Below are positions 7,280 to 13,978 of a stretch of 16,986 nt of DNA, in pieces. The notes below the pieces were generated by a model, which made no database searches, was not told the DNA's origin, and saw only the letters and a list, made by a program, of their open reading frames with translations. Source of the stretch: an uncultured Christensenellaceae bacterium (GTDB lineage: Bacteria; Bacillota; Clostridia; Christensenellales; Borkfalkiaceae); assembly GCA_910588695.1 (NCBI GenBank), contig CAJUOV010000024.1, forward strand, positions 1 through 16,986, read 5' to 3'. Every line of letters begins with the position of its first letter. The first letter of the stretch is position 1. The position numbers and the translations under genes were made by a program.

Positions 7280-8678
7280 ACCCAGAAAACATGCCATGCC
7301 CGTGCAGAATCCCCAAGCGCGGGCGCGCAATTTCGGCGAAGTCGCGCTCGGATATTCGGAGGAGCTTGCGCTCGCCGAGGCGAACCGTTGTCTCAACTGC
7401 AAAAATCAACCGTGCGTAAACGGCTGTCCCGTCAACGTGCGTATTCCGGATTTTATTTCCAAGATCAAAAATAAAGATTACGAGGGCGCGTATCAGGTTA
7501 TTTCCGCGACTTCCACTCTGCCCGCAGTGTGCGGCAGAGTGTGTCCGCAGGAGACCCAGTGTGAAAGCAAATGCACCCTCGGAATTAAATTCGAACCCGT
7601 CGGCATCGGCAGGCTGGAACGTTTCGTTGCGGACTGGCACAACGCACATTCGTCCGGGGGCGGGGAGATTCCCGCAAAGAACGGGCACAGAGTTGCCGTC
7701 GTCGGGTCGGGTCCCGCAGGGCTGACCTGCGCGGGAGATCTGGCGCGCAAGGGTTATTCCGTGACGGTGTACGAGGCTTTGCATACGGCGGGCGGCGTGC
7801 TCGTCTACGGTATTCCCGAATTCCGTCTTCCCAAGGCGATCGTGCAGAAGGAGATAGAAATTCTGCAATCGCTCGGCGTGAGCGTTGAAACGAACGTCGT
7901 CGTCGGAAAAACGCTCACGGTCGACGAGCTGTTCGACGCGGGCTTCGAAGCGGTGTTTATCGGATCGGGCGCGGGGCTGCCCAATTTTATGGGGATCGAG
8001 GGTGAGTCGTTCAACGGCGTATATTCCGCAAACGAGTTTTTAACGCGGAGCAATCTGATGAAATCTTACCGCGATGATCCCGAAACCCCTGTTATGAAAG
8101 GCGGAAGGGTCGCCGTCGTGGGCGGCGGAAACGTTGCAATGGACGCCGCGAGAACGGCGCTTCGGCTTGGCGCGGAAAAAGTTTATATCGTCTACCGTCG
8201 TTCCATGGAGGAGTTGCCGGCAAGACGGGAAGAGGTGGAACACGCCGAGGAAGAGGGGATCGAGTTTCTGCTTCTCACGAATCCGGTGGAAATTCTCGGC
8301 TACCGCAACAAAGAGAATCCGAAAGACGAAAAGAACGGTTTCGTGACCGGCATGAAGTGCGTAAGAATGCAGCTCGGAGAACCCGACGAGCGGGGCAGAC
8401 GCCGCCCCGTGGAAATTGCGGATTCCGAGTTTGTGCTCGACGTCGACACCGTCGTCATGGCGATCGGAACTTCGCCGAACCCTCTCATCAAAGACACTAC
8501 CGAAGGGCTTACGGTCAACGCGCGCGGCGGGATCATTGTCAACGAAGAAGGGCTCACTTCGCGCGAGGGAGTCTATGCGGGCGGCGACGCAGTGACGGGC
8601 GCCGCGACCGTGATCTCGGCGATGGGCGCGGGCAAGACCGCCGCCAAAGCGATCGACGATTATTTGAGCAGAAAGTAA
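7269..8678 (+). CDS. nfnB: NADH-dependent reduced ferredoxin:NADP+ oxidoreductase, large subunit (GltD-like)
   Basis: This 469-residue protein is of the glutamate-synthase-small-subunit fold. Eight cysteines (C41, 44, 49, 53 and C88, 92, 98, 102) bind two [4Fe-4S] clusters. The FAD loop VAVVGSGPAGLTCAG is at about 142-156, the NADPH loop VAVVGGGNVAMDAARTALR at about 281-299, and the closing FAD motif GVYAGGDAVTGAATVISAMG at about 434-453. It carries the bifurcating FAD and the NADPH site. Because nfnA overlaps its start, NfnB is preferred over a free-standing GltD, which would sit beside gltB. Its 3' end (8040-8678) is covered on the other strand by an open frame running on from the convergent membrane-protein gene. 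Confidence 0.92.
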   Translation: MAIEPRKHAMPVQNPQARARNFGEVALGYSEELALAEANRCLNCKNQPCVNGCPVNVRIPDFISKIKNKDYEGAYQVISATSTLPAVCGRVCPQETQCESKCTLGIKFEPVGIGRLERFVADWHNAHSSGGGEIPAKNGHRVAVVGSGPAGLTCAGDLARKGYSVTVYEALHTAGGVLVYGIPEFRLPKAIVQKEIEILQSLGVSVETNVVVGKTLTVDELFDAGFEAVFIGSGAGLPNFMGIEGESFNGVYSANEFLTRSNLMKSYRDDPETPVMKGGRVAVVGGGNVAMDAARTALRLGAEKVYIVYRRSMEELPARREEVEHAEEEGIEFLLLTNPVEILGYRNKENPKDEKNGFVTGMKCVRMQLGEPDERGRRRPVEIADSEFVLDVDTVVMAIGTSPNPLIKDTTEGLTVNARGGIIVNEEGLTSREGVYAGGDAVTGAATVISAMGAGKTAAKAIDDYLSRK

Positions 8679-9689
8679 GTTTTGATGTAAACAGCCTGCA
8701 CGTTTTTGTGCAGGCTGTTTGTATAGTGAAGAGAGGTATTTCGATTTGATCTTGTCGTATTCGTCCTGGGTGATCGCGCCCTCGTCCAACAGCTCTTTAT
8801 AGCGCTTCAAGCCCTCTGCGATCGTGACCGAATCTGTGACCGTTACGCGCGTCTCCTTTTTGCCGTGTTCTTGTTCCGAATATTTGTTGAGCGCCCATTG
8901 CATCAGAAGGGGCGGGGCGACGGGGAAAATAAAACAAAGCATAAGACAAATCGCAGCGATTTGGGATCTTTCTATTTGTTGCAGTCCGTCGATTTCCCGA
9001 GCCGCCTTGTACGTCCAATAAACCGTGTAAAAGGGAACGAATATAGCGAGAAGCAGAGTAACGGTCGTATCGCGGTTGAATTTCGTTTTCGCATTCAGAA
9101 ACCGTGTGACCTTGTAAATCCATACGAATTTCCAGATAAAGCCGAAAAACAGCATGCACAGCACGTGCAGAGGAAAGGAGAGATAGCCGTCCTCCGCTTG
9201 CGCGGAATCCGCGGGAAGAGTCGTCGGCTCCGGCTCGCCTTCTGCAGCCGTGCTCTGTGTTTGCGCGAGCGTCGCGCGGGGGAATTTTGCATTGCAGACG
9301 AGGTACGCCGCGAGGAAAGCGACGGTCAGGATCAGTTCGGCGAACGAAAGGGCGGGAAACCGAAAATACCCGAGGATCAAGGGGAAGATCAGATCGACCG
9401 AGAAAACTGCGAACGCCGCGACGGTCGATATGATCACCGTGATTAAACCGAATATGCGCTCGTCCTGCGGTTTTCGCAGTGCCAACGCATTCAAAACGAT
9501 TGCCGCAAGCGAAAACAGAAAGGATAGCGCGCTGAGAACAAAGGGGACGATCTGATAGACGGACGTGCCGCCGCGGGTCATTGTTGCAATGCCTTGCGCT
9601 ACGTCGATCGTTGAAAAAAGAAACAATATTGCCGCGGACGCGATCGCTAAAATCGCCGTGATTGTTTTTCCCGAAAAGTTTTTTTCCAT
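8040..9689 (-). CDS. Membrane protein with DUF4234-like and SHOCT-like segments; stop codon apparently lost
   Basis: The convincing part is residues 1-319 (9689 to about 8733). Four N-terminal membrane helices (about 10-132) are followed by a charged linker. A second membrane block with YLSFPLHVLCMLFFGFIWKF and TVYWTYKAAREIDGL resembles DUF4234 (about 169-270). A C-terminal SHOCT-like helix pair EGLKRYKELLDEGAITQDEYDKIKSKYL ends it (recognised by pattern; about 292-319). A normal protein would stop within a few codons, but the frame continues through the terminator hairpin and 639 nt antisense to nfnB, to 8040 (549 residues). That tail is an antisense shadow without family features. The ATG follows GGAGGAATT. 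The promoter shares a 16-nt block with the ZIP transporter promoter, so the XRE regulator probably controls both. Function unknown. Confidence 0.7.
   Translation of the reverse strand: MEKNFSGKTITAILAIASAAILFLFSTIDVAQGIATMTRGGTSVYQIVPFVLSALSFLFSLAAIVLNALALRKPQDERIFGLITVIISTVAAFAVFSVDLIFPLILGYFRFPALSFAELILTVAFLAAYLVCNAKFPRATLAQTQSTAAEGEPEPTTLPADSAQAEDGYLSFPLHVLCMLFFGFIWKFVWIYKVTRFLNAKTKFNRDTTVTLLLAIFVPFYTVYWTYKAAREIDGLQQIERSQIAAICLMLCFIFPVAPPLLMQWALNKYSEQEHGKKETRVTVTDSVTIAEGLKRYKELLDEGAITQDEYDKIKSKYLSSLYKQPAQKRAGCLHQNLLSAQIIVDRFGGGLARAHRRDHGRGARHCVAARIDSLARSEPFFVDNDPAARVDRKPFGSVFDERVRRSSDRHDDGVDVEHKLGIRNFHGAASAPLVGFSELHSYALHAGHETVLFVFRILFVAVAENFHRIREKQKLDPLFLGVFHLFPSCRQLLHGTTVDDINFFRAKPKRRSRGVHCNVSAAHDGDPSAFHNRGFGIIAVRFHQIAPR
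8689..8720. terminator. Convergent hairpin between nfnB and the membrane-protein gene
   Basis: The 13-bp perfect stem AAACAGCCTGCAC/GTGCAGGCTGTTT (8689-8701/8708-8720) with a GTTTTT loop starts 10 nt past the nfnB stop. T runs are short on both strands, but stem strength and placement support a bidirectional terminator. It lies inside the open reading frame of the minus-strand gene, beyond that gene's conserved domain. Confidence 0.8.
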
Positions 9690-9707
9690 AATTCCTCCGA
9701 TAAATAC

Positions 9708-9737
9708 AGTTTACTACACCAATCGGTGAAATGTCAA
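9708..9737 (-). promoter_or_regulatory. Promoter/operator of the membrane-protein gene
   Basis: On the minus strand TTGACA (9737-9732) is followed after 18 bp by TAAACT (9713-9708). The hexamer runs into a TTTCACCGAT half-operator, and the dyad CACCAATCGGTG (9717-9728) fills the spacer, where a bound repressor would block RNA polymerase. The 16-nt block at 9722-9737 is repeated exactly, in inverse orientation, at the ZIP transporter promoter. Confidence 0.7.
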
Positions 9738-9745
9738 ATAAATTA

Positions 9746-9757
9746 CACCGATTGGCG
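9746..9757. promoter_or_regulatory. Second operator dyad next to the XRE regulator start
   Basis: CACCGATTGGCG matches the reverse complement of the 9717-9728 dyad (CACCAATCGGTG) at 11 of 12 bases; their centres are 29 bp apart. It lies just upstream of TAAAAT (9758-9763) and the regulator ATG, consistent with autoregulation. Confidence 0.65.
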
Positions 9758-9769
9758 TAAAATATTTTC

Positions 9770-9991
9770 ATGGATCAGAAAAAAGATTATATGGGGCTGT
9801 TCGCCGAGAATTTAAGACTTTTGATCGGAGATATGTCCGTGAACGAATTTGCGGGTAGGGTGGGGATTCCGCAGCAGACGCTCTCGCGTTATTTGCACTG
9901 TCAACGGCAGATTACGTTGGAATATCTTTGTAAAATCGCCGACTATTTCGGCGAAGAGGTGGACGTGTTGATCGGGCGGAAGCAGTTTTGA
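9770..9991 (+). CDS. Small XRE-family transcriptional regulator
   Basis: This 73-residue protein is essentially a single Cro/CI-type helix-turn-helix domain. The HTH core is about residues 23-45: MSVNEFAGRVGI, then PQQTLSRYLHCQRQI, where the recognition helix lies, followed by LEYLCKIADYFGEEVDVLIG, the usual closing helices. There is no dimerisation or ligand-binding domain, so it may sense nothing itself or rely on a partner. The ATG at 9770 has no ribosome binding site and lies only 6 nt past a possible -10 (TAAAAT, 9758-9763), which suggests a leaderless message; the ATG at residue 8 is an alternative start. It stands between the divergent membrane-protein gene and the downstream ZIP gene, and CACCRATYGGYG-type dyads occur at its own start and both neighbours' promoters, so it is the natural candidate to bind them. 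Confidence 0.85.
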   Translation: MDQKKDYMGLFAENLRLLIGDMSVNEFAGRVGIPQQTLSRYLHCQRQITLEYLCKIADYFGEEVDVLIGRKQF

Positions 9992-10043
9992 CGGGGGCGG
10001 AGCGGAAACTTTTGAAAATTTTAAAATTCTCCGTAAAATTAAG

Positions 10044-10072
10044 TTGACATTTCACCGATAAAGCGAGAAAAT
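10044..10072 (+). promoter_or_regulatory. Promoter/operator of the ZIP transporter gene
   Basis: TTGACA (10044-10049), 17 bp and GAAAAT (10067-10072). The block TTGACATTTCACCGAT (10044-10059) is identical to the minus strand of 9722-9737. An inverted partner half-site ATCGGCG lies at 10087-10093. A 12-bp perfect palindrome AATTTTAAAATT occurs just upstream at 10017-10028. Confidence 0.7.
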
Positions 10073-10111
10073 AAACGGGAATCTACATCGGCGAAAAGAG
10101 ACGGAGTTATT

Positions 10112-10972
10112 TTGGATTATCTTGCAATTATTGTCATCACATTGATATCGGGCGTTGTAGGAACGGGGCTCGGCGGCGTAATCGGCGCGGTATTGAAACG
10201 CGATTCGAATAAAATCGTCAGCCTTTTGCTTTCGTTTGCGGCGGGGATCATGCTCGCCGTAGTGTGTTTCGATCTGATGAACGAACCGATTCAGATGATG
10301 AACGAGGGCAGAATGCCGAACTATACGCCGTTCATCGTCGTTGCCGCCGTCGCCGCAGGATACGGAATCGTATACTTGCTCAACTATTTCATCGATAAAC
10401 GCACCAACCGCGAAGTGGCGCATATCGACGCGAATCATCCTTCGACCGCCGACGATCTCGACGAGTTGATTCATGCCGACCATTTCAAAAAACATGAAGA
10501 GAGCAATTCGAAACTGTTCGTGGCGGGGCTCGTGATGATGTCTGCGATTGCGTTGCATAATTTACCCGAGGGCATGGTGATCGGTGCGTCGTATGCGGCG
10601 GAAGAGAATCTTGTCAAAACGCTGTTCACGTCGTCCGGTTTTATCATGTCGATTGTGATCGGACTGCATAATATTCCTGAGGGAATGGCGGTTTCCGTGC
10701 CGCTCATTTCGGGCGGAATGGGCAAGGCGAAGGCGTCGTTTCTCACCGCATTGAGCGGCTTTCCCACCGTAATCGGCGCCCTCATCGGGTATGCGCTCGG
10801 CGGGATCAACGATATTATGCTCGTATTGTCGCTGGGCTTTGCGAGCGGAGCGATGCTGTACGTTGTATTCGGAGAACTTTTGCCGGAGTCAATTTTGATG
10901 TGGAAGAGCAAACTCCCCGCTTTGTCGCTGTTTGTCGGAGTGTTGGCAGGCTTTCTGTTGGTTCTGTTCTGA
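10112..10972 (+). CDS. ZIP-family divalent metal transporter (ZupT/GufA-like)
   Basis: This 286-residue protein has about eight membrane helices. The two signature metal-binding helices are clear: ALHNLPEGMVIGASYA (about 147-162) and GLHNIPEGMAVSVPL (about 184-198), each with the HN-x-PEG motif of the binuclear metal site. A histidine- and acid-containing loop (about 108-131, with HIDANHP and HADHFKKHEE) sits between the N- and C-terminal helix groups, as is usual for metal-sensing or metal-delivery loops in ZIPs. The start is TTG at 10112, preceded by CGGAG with 6-7 nt spacing; no better start exists upstream. ZIPs bring zinc, iron or manganese into the cytoplasm. The operator shared with the neighbouring membrane protein suggests regulation by the small XRE protein. 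Confidence 0.92.
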   Translation: MDYLAIIVITLISGVVGTGLGGVIGAVLKRDSNKIVSLLLSFAAGIMLAVVCFDLMNEPIQMMNEGRMPNYTPFIVVAAVAAGYGIVYLLNYFIDKRTNREVAHIDANHPSTADDLDELIHADHFKKHEESNSKLFVAGLVMMSAIALHNLPEGMVIGASYAAEENLVKTLFTSSGFIMSIVIGLHNIPEGMAVSVPLISGGMGKAKASFLTALSGFPTVIGALIGYALGGINDIMLVLSLGFASGAMLYVVFGELLPESILMWKSKLPALSLFVGVLAGFLLVLF

Positions 10973-10984
10973 AAATCAATTTAT

Positions 10985-11018
10985 AAAACTCCTGCGCGGT
11001 TTACGCGCAGGAGTTTTT
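10985..11018. terminator. Bidirectional terminator between convergent genes
   Basis: The perfect 14-bp stem AAAACTCCTGCGCG/CGCGCAGGAGTTTT (10985-10998/11004-11017) has a 5-nt loop and T tracts on both strands. It ends the ZIP gene and the rhomboid operon. The stop codon of the minus-strand membrane-protein gene falls in its loop. Confidence 0.92.
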
Positions 11019-11435
11019 GCAACTGATAAAAATATGAAAAATTCCGAAAAGAAGGGATAAGGTAATGAGGGGGACATTCAGAAGAAGGATTCCGTCGAAT
11101 AGGAAGATAACCGTAGGCAGAATCGAAAGAGACAGCGCTTTCAACAAGCCGTTTTGTTTTCGGCACACGATCCAGAAGAGAAGATAAACCAAACAGAGAG
11201 CGCCGTTCACCGATAAATAGACTGTCAGCGCGTGATCGATCCAAAAATTGAAATAAGTGTAAGGGACGTTAAAGATCATAAATATAAAGCAACCGTATCT
11301 TCCGATCTGTTCCGCAGTTTCAACTGCTCGGTTGCGGTATTCCGCACCGTCGTTCTTATGCTTAACGGCGTAAATGATGTTCGGAATCATGATAATTGCC
11401 ATGACGATAAGTCCGTAATAATTGAACCAGCCCAT
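11001..11435 (-). CDS. Small multi-pass membrane protein of unknown function
   Basis: This 144-residue, very hydrophobic protein has about five predicted membrane helices (roughly 5-22, 46-66, 69-90, 97-118, 120-138) and a short polar loop between the first two (KHKNDGAEYRNRAVETAEQIGR). I recognise no family. The ATG lies 2 nt after the TGA of the lipoprotein gene with no clear ribosome binding site, so translation is probably coupled. It is the last gene of the rhomboid-lipoprotein operon. Its last codons and its TAA are encoded by the terminator stem-loop, so the stop codon is only just transcribed before termination. Confidence 0.7.
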   Translation of the reverse strand: MGWFNYYGLIVMAIIMIPNIIYAVKHKNDGAEYRNRAVETAEQIGRYGCFIFMIFNVPYTYFNFWIDHALTVYLSVNGALCLVYLLFWIVCRKQNGLLKALSLSILPTVIFLFDGILLLNVPLITLSLLFGIFHIFISCKNSCA

Positions 11436-11437
11436 AT

Positions 11438-11893
11438 TCAGCAGTCAACGGTCAATGTCATATCCAGATCCTGACTTGCGAGCGCGACGAGTTTTAATTT
11501 GTTTCTGCCGCTCTTTAAGGAAAGAGTTTGCGTAGCATCGTTTTCCGTTGAAACTTCGGTGCATTCGATCAGCGTCGTGATACTGCCGTTTGCGGCGATT
11601 AAAACGATTTTTGCCTTGCCCGCCGTAATCGCCAACGAAACCGTTACGGTGATTTCGGCGTCTTCCGACAGACTTTTAGACCAGACCGTGTCCCAGCCCT
11701 CGAATTTTTTTGCGGTATAAGCGCATGAATTTCCATGAGTGTTTTTTACGGAAAGAACAGATGCTTTCATGTCGCCGCCCGCGATCTTTGCGGCGGAATT
11801 GTAATCCGCTTCCGAAATATTCAGACCGCATGCCGTGAATGCGAAGCAAACGCAGGCGATCAAAGATGCAAACAGAATTTTTAAGCGTTTCAT
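11438..11893 (-). CDS. Small secreted lipoprotein of unknown function
   Basis: This 151-residue protein has a classic lipoprotein signal: MKRLK, a hydrophobic core (FASLIACVCFAFTA) and lipobox FTAC with Cys22. The mature part (about 130 residues) is predicted mainly beta, with many T/S/V/K strands (ITVTVSLAITAGKAKIVLI and a closing KLKLVALASQDLDMTLTVDC), resembling a small beta-sandwich domain; I do not recognise a named family. The ATG overlaps the rhomboid TGA (ATGA, 4-nt overlap) and is preceded by GGAGA. It would be anchored on the outer face of the membrane. Its position between a rhomboid protease and a membrane protein makes it a possible client or partner of the protease; that is inference. 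Confidence 0.8.
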   Translation of the reverse strand: MKRLKILFASLIACVCFAFTACGLNISEADYNSAAKIAGGDMKASVLSVKNTHGNSCAYTAKKFEGWDTVWSKSLSEDAEITVTVSLAITAGKAKIVLIAANGSITTLIECTEVSTENDATQTLSLKSGRNKLKLVALASQDLDMTLTVDC

Positions 11894-12669
11894 TTATTTT
11901 CTCCCGAATCGAAAGTTGACTGTATTTCATGAGCGGGGTCGGTTTCTTTTTGCTCTGTTTTATTTTCGGGTCGATATTTTCCCTTTTTCAGAAGATAAAA
12001 CGGTAAAATAATTACGGTTCCCACGATGAGCCCCAATATCATTGATACATTGTGACAGACGGTCGTCCATCCGAAGCTGGCGATGTAAGTCGTTAAAACC
12101 CCGTAAATTGCCGATGCGATGAGCGTAGGTTTTCCGATTTTTTTGAAAGACTTTATATCAAAAAACAGAGCGGCGAGAGAAACGCCTATCAAACCGAAGA
12201 TTCCGCCCGATGCTCCCATGCTGACTTGTGCAAGTGTTGATTCTTTCTGAGCGGGAGCTATGGCAAAAAAGAGCGGATCGGTAATAAATCCCTCTGTAAA
12301 TCCCACCACAAAGAACAGAATATAAGTCAGCCACCAGCCGAAACGTTTCTCGGTATAGTTCCCGATAAAATACAGCCCGACCAAATTTGCGATCAGGTGC
12401 AAAATGTGTCCGTGTAAAAAGATACAGGTAAAGTGGCGATATGCCGACGTGCCGCAAGGTACCAGAAAATTGCCGATTGCCATATAGTTTGACAACAGTC
12501 CGCCGCAGTTGCCGAAAAGATAATTGACGGCGGGAGGACTATCGGGATTCCATGCGTTGTAGCCCGTATAATCGGAAGGGAAGGGTAAAAAGCGATCTAA
12601 AATATAAAAAAGGATCAGTATTCCGATCAACACGTTTGTTGCCGTTAAATATTTTCGGATATTTTTCAT
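11890..12669 (-). CDS. Rhomboid-family intramembrane serine protease
   Basis: This protein of about 259 residues has six or seven membrane helices. The rhomboid catalytic pair is present: Ser154 in MGASGGIFGLIG (GxSG) and His206 in TTVCHNVSMILG, numbered from the ATG at 12669. FTCIFLHGHILHLIANLVGLYF holds the conserved histidines and the oxyanion Asn of helix 2. A long loop between helices 1 and 2 (TGYNAWNPDSPPAVNYLFG) lies outside, and a charged C-terminal tail (ENKTEQKETDPAHEI) is cytoplasmic. I chose ATG 12669; an in-frame GTG at 12687 is possible, and neither has a clear ribosome binding site. It is the first gene of a three-gene operon under the promoter at 12828-12856. It cleaves membrane-protein segments in the bilayer; its client is unknown. 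Confidence 0.9.
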   Translation of the reverse strand: MKNIRKYLTATNVLIGILILFYILDRFLPFPSDYTGYNAWNPDSPPAVNYLFGNCGGLLSNYMAIGNFLVPCGTSAYRHFTCIFLHGHILHLIANLVGLYFIGNYTEKRFGWWLTYILFFVVGFTEGFITDPLFFAIAPAQKESTLAQVSMGASGGIFGLIGVSLAALFFDIKSFKKIGKPTLIASAIYGVLTTYIASFGWTTVCHNVSMILGLIVGTVIILPFYLLKKGKYRPENKTEQKETDPAHEIQSTFDSGENK

Positions 12670-12856
12670 AATAAGATTTGATTGCACAGAGGCGCCGCTG
12701 CAAAACGGATTTTATTTCGCAGACAATTTTTCGACGGCGGCTCCCAAACTGTCGACCAAAAATATGTCATGTCTGTACAATTCGCGAAGCGTGAGTATAC
12801 CGCTCGCCGTACTTTCACTTTATATTTTATATACAACAAAAATGTGGAATTGTCAA
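12670..12856 (-). promoter_or_regulatory. Promoter and structured leader of the rhomboid operon
   Basis: On the minus strand a perfect TTGACA (12856-12851), 17 bp and TATATA (12833-12828) form a strong promoter. The transcript would begin near 12821 and carry a leader of about 150 nt. An imperfect hairpin within it pairs GTACGGCGAGCG with CGCTTCGCGAATTGTAC. I recognise no known riboswitch or T-box features. A short plus-strand open frame (12682-12942) crosses it but has no supporting signals. Confidence 0.65.
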
Positions 12857-12973
12857 GTGAATTTTTGGGGAAACAGACTGTTGATCTATGCGCGTCGCTG
12901 TCAATGAAAATTCGGAAAAGCACACAATTTGTGCAGTCATGATTTATGATACCTTCGAAATGACGAAGCATAC

Positions 12974-13008
12974 AAAAAAGCACAAGGCCGTTTGCCCTGA
13001 GCTTTTTT
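12974..13008. terminator. Probable terminator in the accessory region
   Basis: AAAAAAGC (12974-12981) pairs with GCTTTTTT (13001-13008), and an inner GGC/GCC stem closes the loop. Either strand would end in a T run. It directly follows the stop of a weak minus-strand frame (13240-13010) and may mark the edge of a former mobile element. Confidence 0.5.
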
Positions 13009-13300
13009 CTTATTGATATGCGATAAAGCCCGCGACACCATTATGTCGAAAGCTGCATGCTTTTTGTCTAAATAACCGTTCCAAAATGAATATATAAGAA
13101 AATTGTTCGGAAAAATTTTCAATCGCCTTTTGCGTAACATAGTTTGTTCTACCTAAAAAGAAAAACCATTTTTCTTGCATTAGACCGTGCAGGTTGTTGA
13201 TTTTGAGTATTTCGCCTTGAAAATCGTTTTCGCAAATCATAAAATGTATTTCAAGGACTTGAAAAGGTTTGTGATATGTTATATTGCTTTTGTAAAAACG
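13009..13300. other. AT-rich stretch with no gene I can support
   Basis: A 76-codon frame (13240-13010, minus) starts with ATG but has no ribosome binding site and no recognisable domain; a second overlapping minus frame (13140-12937) suggests frame decay. Near 13278-13285 TGTTATATT forms an extended -10 element pointing at the rep-like gene. The composition is more AT-rich than the flanking chromosomal genes, in keeping with acquired DNA. Confidence 0.45.
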
Positions 13301-13309
13301 TTGGAGAAT

Positions 13310-13978
13310 ATGCTTGCAGAAGTAACGATGACGGCGATTTTACGGCAAAAACAGCCTACAATTTTTAGGGAAAGCAAAACCATTGCGCGTGAAGGCGGTC
13401 AAGTTGGTCTGCGGCGGCGAAGCCGCCGCGCTTGTATCAAGACTTTTACTTTTGACGATAAAAAGCATACCGAGCAAAGTTTTAGAAAGTCATTGAGTAA
13501 CACGTTGAAACACCTTGTGCAGCGTAAAGGTTGGAAATATATCGGCGTATGGGAGCGGTCGAAAAACGAGCGATTGCATTTTCACGGTATATTCGTCATA
13601 CCGCAAATGATAGGCAAACTCGAAACAGTTACGGACTATGACACCCGAAAACACCGCAAGCAAACGATATTACAAAACACGCATTTTGCGGAGCGTTACG
13701 GGCGAAACGATTTCAAAGAGATATGTCCGTTTAATTTGGAAGTTACGGTTAAGTACGTTGTTAAATACATAGAAAAAAGCGGCGAAAAACTTGTGTACGG
13801 TGGCGATTTACCCGAATACATAGACTGCAATGTACTTGCCGAAGATGTAGTTTGTACTATGGGCAAGGAAGATAGAAAAATACTGTTATTCGACGATTTC
13901 ACTTGCATAGACAAAGACGGCGTGGTAAGGGGCAAAGCCACGTCCGAAGTATTAGCGCAAATGCCCAAAGCGAATTGA
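13310..13978 (+). CDS. Rolling-circle (HUH) replication initiator-like protein, N-terminus uncertain
   Basis: The C-terminal two-thirds reads as a Rep of the small rolling-circle/mobilizable elements common in gut Firmicutes. The HUH metal motif is in ERLHFHGIFVIP (about residues 99-110 from this start), and a catalytic-tyrosine helix VKYVVKYIEKSGEKLVY follows, with the family-typical TRKHRKQT, AERYGRNDF and closing KILLFDDFTC segments. The start at 13310 (GGAG upstream but only 3-nt spacing) is a guess; the open frame runs back to 13187. The first 50 residues look unlike a native Rep and include a run encoded by a perfect GC hairpin (13411-13429), so the N-terminus may be lost or rearranged. 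No relaxase or integrase lies nearby, so this is probably a remnant. A 200-nt folded element follows directly. Confidence 0.7.
   Translation: MLAEVTMTAILRQKQPTIFRESKTIAREGGQVGLRRRSRRACIKTFTFDDKKHTEQSFRKSLSNTLKHLVQRKGWKYIGVWERSKNERLHFHGIFVIPQMIGKLETVTDYDTRKHRKQTILQNTHFAERYGRNDFKEICPFNLEVTVKYVVKYIEKSGEKLVYGGDLPEYIDCNVLAEDVVCTMGKEDRKILLFDDFTCIDKDGVVRGKATSEVLAQMPKAN
13411..13429. repeat. Perfect GC-rich hairpin inside the rep-like gene
   Basis: GCGGCGGC (13411-13418) and GCCGCCGC (13422-13429) form an 8-bp all-GC stem with a GAA loop. It encodes the odd arginine-rich RRRSRRA run. It may be a palindromic insertion or an origin-type feature. Confidence 0.65.

Noticed and set aside
8797..9771. 324-codon minus frame overlapping the membrane-protein gene
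   Set aside because: Another-frame shadow of the membrane-protein gene: arginine-rich, without membrane helices or motifs.
12682..12942. 86-codon plus-strand frame across the rhomboid leader
   Set aside because: No ribosome binding site, no recognisable domain, and it runs against a strong minus-strand promoter.
12937..13140. 67-codon minus frame in the accessory region
   Set aside because: Overlaps another weak frame, no start signals, passes through a probable terminator; treated as decayed DNA.
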